From assembly GCA_026394935.1 (NCBI GenBank), contig JAPLZR010000124.1:1-12710 (forward strand): 12,710 nt of DNA, written 5' to 3'. The notes below the pieces were generated by a model. It did no database searches and was not told where the DNA came from. It saw nothing but the letters and a program-made list of their open reading frames with translations. Below, in pieces: positions 6,504 through 12,157 of this stretch (within the stretch, counting starts at the first letter, position 1; the number at the start of each line of letters is the position of its first letter). This DNA comes from Candidatus Woesearchaeota archaeon (GTDB lineage: Archaea; Nanobdellota; Nanobdellia; Woesearchaeales; ARS49). The translations under genes were made by a program, and so were the position numbers.

Positions 6504-7071
6504 GGAAAGACATCACAGCATCACAAACCAGCCCCGGATAATAAGGAGCAGAATCAAGTATTTTCAAATGAGCAAAACGCTCCTTAATATTCGCAGGATA
6601 GAAATGCAGAGAATCATCAACCAGGTTGCTCTCGACCATAACCTTTTTTCCAAGCAACACAAGAGCAACAGAGTGACCTTTCCAGGAAAGCTCAAGATTC
6701 TCATAATCAACCTCAGGAACCAGCTTATCAGCAATCGGCTCATAACAATCACAATCCTCTTTTGCATACGCATAATAAACAACCTTAAAACCTCTATACA
6801 AGCCAGAACGCCTGAAAAAAGGAACAGTCCCGCTCAAAACATCATCCTGGCACTCTGACAAGTCAAAAGGAGAAAAACCCGCAATAAAACGCTGTTCAGG
6901 ATTGGAAGCTTTCGCAATCCTTTTTCTTATATCATCAACAGAAACAGGCTCACCAGCATCGTCAATAGAGGCGCCAAACCTAATGTTCTCACCATACCAC
7001 CTTCTCTCAAAAAGACCGCCCAACTCGGAAAAACCTTCTTCCAAAAGAGATTCTAGTTTGGTTTTAAGCAT
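6496..7071 (-). CDS. Protein of unknown function (191 aa)
   Basis: I do not recognise a family. The sequence looks like a mixed alpha/beta cytosolic protein with an amphipathic N-terminal helix, a segment with two cysteines (DCDCYE, C107 and C109), and beta-rich stretches around VALVLLGKKVMV. The open frame extends to a GTG at 7108-7110, but the core promoter lies inside that extension, so the ATG at 7069-7071 is the start; the box is 22 nt upstream. It overlaps the radical SAM gene tail-to-tail by 8 bp and follows the nucleotidyltransferase gene on the same strand, but has its own promoter. Confidence 0.65.
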   Translation of the reverse strand: MLKTKLESLLEEGFSELGGLFERRWYGENIRFGASIDDAGEPVSVDDIRKRIAKASNPEQRFIAGFSPFDLSECQDDVLSGTVPFFRRSGLYRGFKVVYYAYAKEDCDCYEPIADKLVPEVDYENLELSWKGHSVALVLLGKKVMVESNLVDDSLHFYPANIKERFAHLKILDSAPYYPGLVCDAVMSFLR

Positions 7072-7093
7072 AAAACAAACCCGGAAGAACCAA

Positions 7094-7101
7094 TATAAAA
7101 A
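7094..7101 (-). promoter_or_regulatory. TATA box of the 191-aa gene
   Basis: TTTTTATA on the minus strand ends 22 nt before the ATG at 7069-7071. It decides against the longer GTG-initiated frame. Confidence 0.65.
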
Positions 7102-7138
7102 GGTATCCACTGTGCAGTAAGTAAACTACTTGATCTCT

Positions 7139-7744
7139 TTACCCAAACAGCACCAGCCCGTCTGCCGCTATCTCATTCACCAGCTTATTTCCAGCTTTTC
7201 TTAAAGCAACAAATTCCTCCTCAGTAAAATAATGAGGCTGAACAGTCTTTCCAAAACGCTTTTCCAGCTGGCTAATCAGGTGCGTATGCAATAATTGCTC
7301 TCCTGCAGGCAGTTTAGTCTTGGTTATGATTGCCATATCAATATCTGAAGACGCGTGATAGGTTCTTTTCACATAAGAACCAAAAAGAAATATTTTACTG
7401 ATAATCTTGAAATCAAACTGCGTCAAGCCATAAATAAAATCCCGAACAATATTAATTATTTCAAAGTCAACAGCATTATAATCAAACCGCTCCTGCTTAT
7501 AGAGCGCGAGCAGGTGCTCTGCATACGGATTTTCCATATTAAATGAATAAAGAAACCTCTTGCCCTGCTTTGCCTTCCGCACAAGCCCGAATTTCTCAAG
7601 AACAGTGAGATACTTATCCAACTTGTGCCCTGCTTTCGTCAATTCGCTGATTTGCTTTCTCGAAACCGCCTTTCCAGGCGCGCTCATAACAACAAACAAA
7701 ATTTTCCACGCAGTCCTTGTTCCAAGACAAACATCCAACAACAT
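7139..7744 (-). CDS. Winged-helix/MNT-type nucleotidyltransferase fusion, partner of HEPN
   Basis: The 201-residue protein joins two parts. Residues about 10-70 form a winged-helix DNA-binding domain with a recognition-helix region and basic wing (KAKQGKRFLYSF). Residues about 110-201 form a minimal nucleotidyltransferase domain with FGSYVKRTYHASSDIDMAI: G122-S123 and the acidic pair D134/D136. The third acidic residue expected on the next strand is not evident (VQPHYFT), as in several archaeal MNT relatives. In type VII HEPN/MNT modules the MNT protein neutralises HEPN, in some cases by AMPylation. The start overlaps the HEPN stop in TGATG, so translation is probably coupled. The winged helix may let the protein repress its own operon through the palindromes at 8244-8319 (inference). 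Confidence 0.82.
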   Translation of the reverse strand: MLLDVCLGTRTAWKILFVVMSAPGKAVSRKQISELTKAGHKLDKYLTVLEKFGLVRKAKQGKRFLYSFNMENPYAEHLLALYKQERFDYNAVDFEIINIVRDFIYGLTQFDFKIISKIFLFGSYVKRTYHASSDIDMAIITKTKLPAGEQLLHTHLISQLEKRFGKTVQPHYFTEEEFVALRKAGNKLVNEIAADGLVLFG

Positions 7745-8247
7745 CAGAGCAGCCCCTCAATAAGCCTCACGTAAGGCTTAACAATTTCCTCAAAAAAGGC
7801 AACAGCCTTCTGAGGATTAACCGCTCTTTTCTCCGAATAATCCTCGGCGTAATACTGTGACTGCTCACGCTCCTGCTTTCCCTTCCTGAGCAAAACAGGA
7901 ATCAATTTTTCCCTAAGCCGTTCAACATTGTAAAAAGTTTGCTGTGCCTTTTTAAGCAGCGGCAAAACCTTCTGCTTAATGGCAGAATCCGCAATGAAAT
8001 ACTCAACAGCTGCAATCGTTTTGGCATGAATTTTCGGACTAACAATCTTAATACTGAACTGCCTCGCAAGAAACAGCTTAGTAATATCGTGCATCGCATA
8101 ATAACCTGAAATAATGCTCCACCGAGGGAATTTTAACGCAACTTCTTCAGAATGCCCGAGATCATCCTTATAACTCAATTCGTGGAATTCCAAGTAATTA
8201 AACTTCTCAACATCGTTCAGCAATTCCCAAAGTTCATTATTTTCCAC
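7744..8247 (-). CDS. HEPN-domain-like protein of a HEPN/MNT module
   Basis: The 167-residue all-helical protein fits the HEPN pattern: SGYYAMHDITKLFLA (47-61) followed by KIHAKTIAAVEYF (72-84), and a C-terminal YYAEDYSEKRAVNPQKAVAFFEEIVKPYV region that resembles the last helices of archaeal UPF0332-type HEPN proteins. The Rx4-6H RNase motif is not found: the candidate R42..H53 and R62..H74 pairs are too far apart. It may therefore be an inactive or adaptor-type HEPN. It starts with GTG at 8245-8247; a TATA box 24 nt upstream gives a leaderless transcript, and no in-frame ATG is better placed. It is first gene of the pair and overlaps the nucleotidyltransferase gene by one base. Confidence 0.72.
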   Translation of the reverse strand: MENNELWELLNDVEKFNYLEFHELSYKDDLGHSEEVALKFPRWSIISGYYAMHDITKLFLARQFSIKIVSPKIHAKTIAAVEYFIADSAIKQKVLPLLKKAQQTFYNVERLREKLIPVLLRKGKQEREQSQYYAEDYSEKRAVNPQKAVAFFEEIVKPYVRLIEGLL

Positions 8248-8255
8248 TTTAGTGT
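8244..8255. promoter_or_regulatory. Palindromic operator candidate, copy A
   Basis: CCACTTTAGTGT overlaps the GTG start codon and presumed transcription start of the HEPN gene. It is one of three 12-bp elements fitting CCACTTWAGTGG. Confidence 0.5.
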
Positions 8256-8271
8256 AAAGAACTAGAACTTA

Positions 8272-8279
8272 TTTATATA
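8272..8279 (-). promoter_or_regulatory. TATA box of the HEPN/MNT operon
   Basis: TATATAAA on the minus strand ends 24 nt before the GTG at 8245-8247. It is flanked by palindrome copies A and B. Confidence 0.7.
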
Positions 8280-8284
8280 TCTTT

Positions 8285-8296
8285 CCACTTAAGTAG
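8285..8296. promoter_or_regulatory. Palindromic operator candidate, copy B
   Basis: CCACTTAAGTAG lies a few bases upstream of the TATA box, over the BRE position. Its centre, ACTTAAGT, is a perfect 8-bp palindrome. Confidence 0.5.
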
Positions 8297-8307
8297 ATTT
8301 TTTTAGA

Positions 8308-8319
8308 CCACCAAAGTGG
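8308..8319. promoter_or_regulatory. Palindromic operator candidate, copy C
   Basis: CCACCAAAGTGG lies 23 bp beyond copy B, one base from the stop codon of the RNase gene at 8321. The CCAC/GTGG arms are intact. Confidence 0.45.
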
Positions 8320-8320
8320 A

Positions 8321-10213
8321 TTACTTAATCCTGACCGCTTCCAGATTACGCGGAGCAGCAGTCTCAATACGGCCAAGCTTGTGTATAGAAGACGCAAGGT
8401 CAAGAACTTTAGAACTTTCACCGTGCTGAACGATAACCTTCTTAGGACGCGGAGAACACTTAAAAATGAAATTCATCAACTGCTTCCTGTCAGCGTGGTC
8501 GGAAACAGCAAGCTTAACGACCTCCATCTTAACCTCAATAATCTCCTGCTTCTGACCATACTTAAAGATTAATTCCTTCTCACCGCCGAAAATCCTTCTT
8601 GCAAGAGTGCCCTCGCCAAGATAACACGTGAAAATCAAACTGTTCTTAGGATTATCAGCAAGATGACGCAAATACTCAACACTAGGACCGCCGACAAGCA
8701 TGCCTGAAGTCGCCATAATAACAGCAGGACCAGCATCCTCAATCAACTGAGTCCTTTCCTTAGGACTGCCAACACGCTTGAAAATAGGATTCAAAAACGG
8801 ATTCTGATCCTTATGGAAAATCGCCTTGCGAATATTGGAATTCAAAAACTCAGGATAAGCAGTATGAATCGCAGTAATATCCCAAACCATACCGTCAATG
8901 TAAACCGGAATCGACTCGAGCTCGCCCCGACGCACCATACCCTCAATCATAATCATAACATCCTGCGCCTTACCAGAACCAATAACAGGCATCAACACCT
9001 TACCGCCCCGCTTCAAAGTCTCCTTGATATAATTGCACAACAACTCATCAGACTCGTGAGCAGGAACACCAATATCCATCTTACCGCCATAAGTACCCTC
9101 AATAATCACAGTCTCCAAACGAGGAAACATCGTCGTAGCGGGATCAAGCAAAGGAGTCTTACCATACTTCAAATCACCAGTATACAACAAATTATGCAAA
9201 CCATTACCGATATGCAAGTGCGCCATCGAACTGCCAAGAATGTGACCCGCATTGTACAAAGTCAAACGAACATCAGGAGTAATATCAGACACTTCCTCCC
9301 AATTCAAAGTAATACAGTGCTTGACAAACTCCTTAACATCATCAACATCATAAATCGGCTCCTTATTCTCAGACTTCATAATCTTGACCATATCAAGCAT
9401 CAGCAAAGCAGCAACATCACGAGTCGGCTCAGTGCAATAAACAGGACCCCTAAAGCCAAGCTTGTACAAATAAGGAATAAAACCAGAATGGTCAACGTGA
9501 GCGTGAGTCAAAATAATAGCATCCAACTGCTGAATGTTAAACTCAGGAGCGTCCAACAAAGGATAAGCCTCGGTACCCTCTTCAGCAACGTTAATACCGC
9601 AATCCATCAAAATCCTGGATTCAGGAGTCTGCAAGAAAAGACTCGAACGCCCAACCTGACGGCCAGCACCAAGCTGAGTGACACGAATCCACTCATGCTT
9701 CTTCTCTCTCAACCAGCCATCATAAATACGGTGCCCGACCTTGTCCAAAAACTTCTTCCTATAATCAGAATGCTCATACATAACAGCACGAATGTTCTCA
9801 ATCAGCTGAGAACGCAAAGCAGGAGTACGACGAATGAAAGGCACCCACAAAGTCTTTTCACGAACCTCATGCAACAAAGAACCCATCTTGCCAATAGCCA
9901 AACCAGGCTTTTCAGCCTCAATAATAACAATAGAACGCTGAGCATCAAACAAAACCTGCGAAACACCAGCCTCCTCAGGAAGAATTTTGCGGATTTCCTT
10001 CTCAGCCTTCTCCTGATCCATAGTAATGCTCGGATCAGGCCTTAACTCAACCCTCTTCTTAAACTCGTTAACAACCTGCTTAATCAACCCTTCATTATTC
10101 AGGAAAAACTCCTTATCCTTCGTATAGAGAACTATATTAGCTGCTTCGAAAGCTGCATCTGATACTTTCTCTGCCGGTAAAAACTTCAAGATTTCCTTAA
10201 TGATTTCTGCCAT
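8321..10213 (-). CDS. aCPSF1/FttA: KH-domain metallo-beta-lactamase/beta-CASP ribonuclease and termination factor
   Basis: The 630-residue protein is full length for the family (about 630-640). Residues 1-70 form the N-terminal KH-like domain and about 70-145 a KH domain with IGKMG (107-111) in its nucleic-acid-binding loop. The metallo-beta-lactamase core follows: HAHVDH (H237, H239, D241, H242), GHILGS (H324) and TGD (D347). The beta-CASP motifs are E372 (EGTYGG), H573 (SDHAD) and H597 (QHGE), so all Zn and catalytic residues are present. In archaea this CPSF73 homologue cleaves nascent RNA and drives transcription termination at U-rich 3' ends. It starts 11 nt after the psmB stop, without Shine-Dalgarno, and is probably co-transcribed with psmB, an order I recall from several euryarchaea. 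Confidence 0.96.
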   Translation of the reverse strand: MAEIIKEILKFLPAEKVSDAAFEAANIVLYTKDKEFFLNNEGLIKQVVNEFKKRVELRPDPSITMDQEKAEKEIRKILPEEAGVSQVLFDAQRSIVIIEAEKPGLAIGKMGSLLHEVREKTLWVPFIRRTPALRSQLIENIRAVMYEHSDYRKKFLDKVGHRIYDGWLREKKHEWIRVTQLGAGRQVGRSSLFLQTPESRILMDCGINVAEEGTEAYPLLDAPEFNIQQLDAIILTHAHVDHSGFIPYLYKLGFRGPVYCTEPTRDVAALLMLDMVKIMKSENKEPIYDVDDVKEFVKHCITLNWEEVSDITPDVRLTLYNAGHILGSSMAHLHIGNGLHNLLYTGDLKYGKTPLLDPATTMFPRLETVIIEGTYGGKMDIGVPAHESDELLCNYIKETLKRGGKVLMPVIGSGKAQDVMIMIEGMVRRGELESIPVYIDGMVWDITAIHTAYPEFLNSNIRKAIFHKDQNPFLNPIFKRVGSPKERTQLIEDAGPAVIMATSGMLVGGPSVEYLRHLADNPKNSLIFTCYLGEGTLARRIFGGEKELIFKYGQKQEIIEVKMEVVKLAVSDHADRKQLMNFIFKCSPRPKKVIVQHGESSKVLDLASSIHKLGRIETAAPRNLEAVRIK

Positions 10214-10224
10214 TTTAGAATAAT

Positions 10225-10863
10225 TTAAATTTCGATCTTAGGAGTTACATCTTTCTCGAAAACGGTCCTTATGCCCTTGCTATCGATAACAATAACATCA
10301 ATACCGTTACCAGTGTTAACATCACGCTGCAAAGCAGCACTAATAGCCTTCACTGCCAATTTTGTGCCGTCTTCAACAGTCATTCCCTTCCTGTACAAAG
10401 CTTCCAGAACACCCAAAGCGAAAACGCTTCCAGATCCATCAGAAACGTAATCATCAACCTCTGTAACACTGCCGTCAATACCCAAATCATACAAATGCTG
10501 ACCCTCAGAATCACTGCCACCCAAAAGGAAACTCACAATTCCAGGAACCATAGACATCTTTCTTAAATTCATATACAACATTCCAGCAAGCAAATTAGCA
10601 GCCTCTTTAACACTGGAAGTCCTCAAAGTCATCAAATCCTTCAACTTGATTTCGGCCTTGATAAGCTTCACCAACAGCTGGGCATCAGAAACCAAGCCAG
10701 CCATAGTAACCGCCATAAAATCAGTAACCTTGTGAATCTTCTGAGTCTTCTTATTAACAATAAAACCAGCTGTCGCTCTCTTATCAGCTGCCAGAATAAC
10801 TCCATCCTTGCAAACCAAACCTAATGTTGTTGTACCCTTCTGCAATTTCATATCATTTTCCAT
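10225..10863 (-). CDS. psmB: Proteasome beta subunit
   Basis: The 212-residue precursor has a short propeptide, MENDMKLQKG, cleaved autocatalytically before T11 to expose the nucleophilic N-terminal Thr of TTTLGL. The mature protein shows D17 (AADKR), a Lys near mature position 32-33 (TQKIHK), GSGS for the S129 region, and the D166 region (RDVNTGNG), so it is an active-type 20S beta subunit. It assembles as two inner heptameric rings inside alpha rings; no alpha subunit or PAN is in the window. The start is supported by GAGGGGAT 4 nt upstream of the ATG and a TATA box further upstream, giving a leader of about 27 nt, longer than elsewhere here. It lies upstream of aCPSF1 in one probable operon. 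Confidence 0.97.
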   Translation of the reverse strand: MENDMKLQKGTTTLGLVCKDGVILAADKRATAGFIVNKKTQKIHKVTDFMAVTMAGLVSDAQLLVKLIKAEIKLKDLMTLRTSSVKEAANLLAGMLYMNLRKMSMVPGIVSFLLGGSDSEGQHLYDLGIDGSVTEVDDYVSDGSGSVFALGVLEALYRKGMTVEDGTKLAVKAISAALQRDVNTGNGIDVIVIDSKGIRTVFEKDVTPKIEI

Positions 10864-10867
10864 GAAA

Positions 10868-10875
10868 ATCCCCTC
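10868..10875 (-). promoter_or_regulatory. psmB: Shine-Dalgarno of psmB
   Basis: GAGGGGAT lies 4 nt before the ATG at 10861-10863 and selects it over the in-frame Met5 codon. Confidence 0.7.
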
Positions 10876-10914
10876 AGAATAATTTACCTCTTGACATTAA
10901 TGGAAGAGAAGAGG

Positions 10915-10922
10915 TATATAAA
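10915..10922 (-). promoter_or_regulatory. TATA box of the psmB-aCPSF1 operon
   Basis: TTTATATA on the minus strand lies 51 nt before the psmB ATG, immediately after the stop of the EF-like gene. Confidence 0.65.
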
Positions 10923-10924
10923 GC

Positions 10925-11176
10925 TTACGCCTTAAACACCAAAACCCCTGCTTTGACCGGCTGAACAACCTTCATACCGACTTCATCACCTGTCTTGGCT
11001 TCCTTTACAGGCTCACGGTCAATCTGCATAGAATCAACAGGCTGCTCAAAAGAAGCTCCGTGACCCTCAAACTTAATCTTATCACCAACCTTCAAAACAG
11101 CATCCAACTTAACAATTGCAACACCAATCTTGTCAAAAAAATGAGTAACTTTTCCAATCGGTTTTGCTTCAGCCAT
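10925..11176 (-). CDS. EF-Tu domain 2-like small protein (translation elongation factor-like)
   Basis: The 83-residue protein is a single beta-barrel resembling domain 2 of EF-Tu/IF2-type GTPases: IGKVTHFFDKIGVAIVKL, then LKVGDKIKFEG, FEQPVDSMQIDREPV and a GDEVGMKV loop, a pattern I recall from a conserved archaeal family annotated as translation elongation factor-like. There is no GTPase domain. Binding to RNA, ribosome or a peptidase partner is possible but not shown. The frame extends 21 codons further upstream, but that part contains the TATA box. The ATG at 11174-11176, preceded by GGGGTGAT with a 4-nt spacer, is the start. It lies 61 bp upstream of psmB on the same strand. Confidence 0.82.
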   Translation of the reverse strand: MAEAKPIGKVTHFFDKIGVAIVKLDAVLKVGDKIKFEGHGASFEQPVDSMQIDREPVKEAKTGDEVGMKVVQPVKAGVLVFKA

Positions 11177-11180
11177 TAAT

Positions 11181-11188
11181 ATCACCCC
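11181..11188 (-). promoter_or_regulatory. Shine-Dalgarno of the EF-like gene
   Basis: GGGGTGAT lies 4 nt before the ATG at 11174-11176 and rejects the longer frame starting at 11239. Confidence 0.75.
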
Positions 11189-11209
11189 AATGACAGAAAC
11201 ATTATCTGA

Positions 11210-11217
11210 TTTATAAA
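11210..11217 (-). promoter_or_regulatory. TATA box of the EF-like gene
   Basis: TTTATAAA ends 33 nt before the ATG, giving a leader of about 10 nt that holds the Shine-Dalgarno. Confidence 0.7.
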
Positions 11218-11435
11218 TTTTATTCAATTGACCTTGCAAGAATTACGGTTTTTACATCATTTTCCTGAAAAAGTTCCAATACAAGCCGTAAAACTTTCAA
11301 TTTTATCGTCGATAGACTCTTTAAGAAGTTCAACTTAATACAACACATGAAAATCTATGTTGACACAAATGTATTCCTGGATTACCTATTAGAAAGAAAG
11401 AACAAGCAGGGAAAAGACCTGAGCAAGCCGGCATG

Positions 11436-11512
11436 TCAAGAACCACCAGTCAATAGACCAGTGGCATGAACGATAGTTTCATCATCACGTGATATGACTG
11501 GGTAGTTCTTGA
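11436..11512 (+). repeat. Hairpin 1 of the insertion
   Basis: TCAAGAAC pairs with GTTCTTGA and CCAGTCA with TGACTGG, with one C-A mismatch, an A-U pair and one bulged G between them. The 42-nt loop can form a further stem (ATGAAC with GTTTCAT, one bulge) and contains the perfect palindrome ATCACGTGAT at 11484-11493. Confidence 0.85.
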
Positions 11513-11518
11513 ACACAC

Positions 11519-11585
11519 TCGAGAATCCAACCTATTGTGGTTTGCGCAGAGCAAACCATCAGTCATAAAACTGGTGGATTCTCGA
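11519..11585 (+). repeat. Hairpin 2 of the insertion
   Basis: TCGAGAATCCAACC pairs with GGTGGATTCTCGA, with only one bulged A. Inside it, TGGTTTGC (11538-11545) and GCAAACCA (11551-11558) form a perfect 8-bp stem with a 5-nt loop. The 3' arm ends on the first base of the ATG at 11585 and would sequester the GGTGGAT in front of it. Confidence 0.88.
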
Positions 11586-11848
11586 TGTTTGAAGTTTTCA
11601 AAAGAACACTAAACTGCGAGTTTTACATCCTTCTGTCAAACCACCTGTTAAGCGAACTGCACAGAAACATCGCTGAAAAAGACACGCAAATGCTATTGCA
11701 ATGGCTGAAAAAGAAAATAGTAACGGTTGAAGACGAATATTTTGATATCAAAGGGGATAATAAAAGCGACACAAAACACGCAATTCTGGCATTAAAAGGA
11801 GACGCGGATTTTATCGTGACAAGAAACAAGAATCATTTTCTCAACTTT

Positions 11849-12121
11849 TCAATCAAGACCGTACTTCCTGAAGAGCTCCGAAGCAGACATATTTTTTAGT
11901 TCAGCTTTTGCGCGCTTCTGCTCCTCCTTAGTCAACAAACGCGCTTTGCCACGAAGCATTTCCAAACCACGAATGGCTTTCTTCGTCTCGTATTCGTCTA
12001 TACTCTTTCTTATAGCTTCACGGATAAACTCAGTCATATTAGAAAACAAGCCGTTATGAACAACCTCATCAATACGAGCCCTCATTTCCTTATCAATCCG
12101 CAAATGAACCAAGTCACCCAT
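11849..12121 (-). CDS. Ribbon-helix-helix (CopG/VapB-like) DNA-binding protein
   Basis: The 90-residue protein starts with the RHH pattern: a short strand (DLVHLRID), helix 1 (KEMRARIDEVVHNG), the turn LFSNMTEF, and helix 2 (IREAIRKSIDEYETKK). The strand would insert into the DNA major groove of a dimer. The C-terminal 45 residues are helical and charged, ending SELFRKYGLD, as in antitoxins that wrap around a PIN toxin. Its 3' end overlaps the split PIN gene by 51 bp in opposite orientation. Usual vapBC pairs are co-directional, so pairing here is inferred. The start is leaderless, 23 nt after a TATA box. An inverted repeat at 12120-12149 suggests autoregulation. Confidence 0.85.
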   Translation of the reverse strand: MGDLVHLRIDKEMRARIDEVVHNGLFSNMTEFIREAIRKSIDEYETKKAIRGLEMLRGKARLLTKEEQKRAKAELKNMSASELFRKYGLD

Positions 12122-12149
12122 ATATCATTTGTATACATAATTGATATAT
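12120..12149. promoter_or_regulatory. Inverted repeat over the RHH promoter, candidate operator
   Basis: ATATATCA (12120-12127) and TGATATAT (12142-12149) are perfect 8-bp arms separated by 14 bp, reaching from the start codon into the TATA box. A GTATAC palindrome (12131-12136) lies almost centrally. Binding by the RHH dimer here would block initiation (inference). AT-rich composition makes chance occurrence possible. Confidence 0.45.
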
Positions 12150-12152
12150 AAA
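12145..12152 (-). promoter_or_regulatory. TATA box of the RHH gene
   Basis: TTTATATA on the minus strand ends 23 nt before the ATG at 12119-12121, just after the proS stop codon. Confidence 0.7.
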
Positions 12153-12157
12153 GGTTT

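Larger units (their letters stand above)
11434..11587 (+). mobile_element. 154-nt two-hairpin insertion within the PIN gene (MITE/PATE-like or structured RNA)
   Basis: The segment consists of two long imperfect hairpins, 11436-11512 and 11519-11585, separated by ACACAC. It encodes no protein. Its outermost arms are also inverted repeats of each other, as expected of a small non-autonomous element. No clear target duplication is seen: ATG occurs at both edges, but keeping one copy gives a 152-nt insert that does not restore the reading frame. Ends may be 11434-11587 or one base to the right; a 151-nt insert (11434-11584) also keeps frame. Alternatives are an IS200/IS605-derived palindrome-ended element, a guide-like structured RNA, or an intron. 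No full transposase is in the window. Confidence 0.6.
11347..11899 (+). pseudogene. PIN-domain protein gene split by a 154-nt insertion
   Basis: The first part (11347-11433) encodes 29 residues, MKIYVDTNVFLDYLLER..KPA, the first strand and helix of a PIN-domain RNase with the first acidic residue D6. The frame then enters foreign sequence and stops at 11467-11469. From 11588 a second frame encodes the rest: FEVFKRTLNCEFYILLSNH, SELHR and ADFIVTRNKNHF, ending at 11899. Deleting 11434-11587 joins both parts in frame into 132 residues, the normal PIN size. The family looks PIN_3/VapC-like. The usual third Asp near KSDTKHAILA is not clearly in place. Without removal of the insert only a fragment lacking D6 could be made, from the ATG at 11585 or the GTG at 11537. 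Promoter evidence is weak (TTTAAGAA at 11320-11327). It overlaps the convergent RHH gene by 51 bp. Confidence 0.8.

Noticed and set aside
7072..7110. Longer GTG-initiated version of the 191-aa gene
   Set aside because: The extension contains the TATA box placed correctly for the ATG at 7069-7071.
8306..8320. CCACTTTGGTGG as a hairpin terminator of aCPSF1
   Set aside because: The stem is only 4 bp and on the transcribed sense it is followed by an A-run, not a U-run. Its match to two nearby palindromes makes an operator more likely.
8813..10045. 410-codon open frame on the plus strand opposite aCPSF1
   Set aside because: It is rich in Asn, Thr, Arg, Ile and His with no domain pattern, and it lies fully antisense to an unmistakable, motif-complete gene. 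It is a compositional shadow of strongly biased codon use on the other strand.
11243..11296. TTACGG/CCGTAA inverted repeat upstream of the PIN gene
   Set aside because: The 6-bp arms are about 40 bp apart with no supporting context, so chance is likely.
11433..11587. ATG at both edges of the insertion as a 3-bp target-site duplication
   Set aside because: Removing one ATG plus the insert gives 152 nt, which puts the two PIN parts out of frame. The match is short enough to be chance.
11434..11587. H/ACA guide RNA made of two hairpins
   Set aside because: An ACA follows hairpin 1, but none follows hairpin 2, and I could not identify a kink-turn or a pseudouridylation pocket. Not excluded, but unsupported.
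11425..11600. Archaeal bulge-helix-bulge intron in the PIN gene
   Set aside because: I tested in-frame excision lengths of 151 and 154 nt. One placement (cuts after 11435 and 11586) gives a 4-bp central helix, but the flanking outer and inner helices do not pair, so the tRNA-endonuclease motif is not supported.
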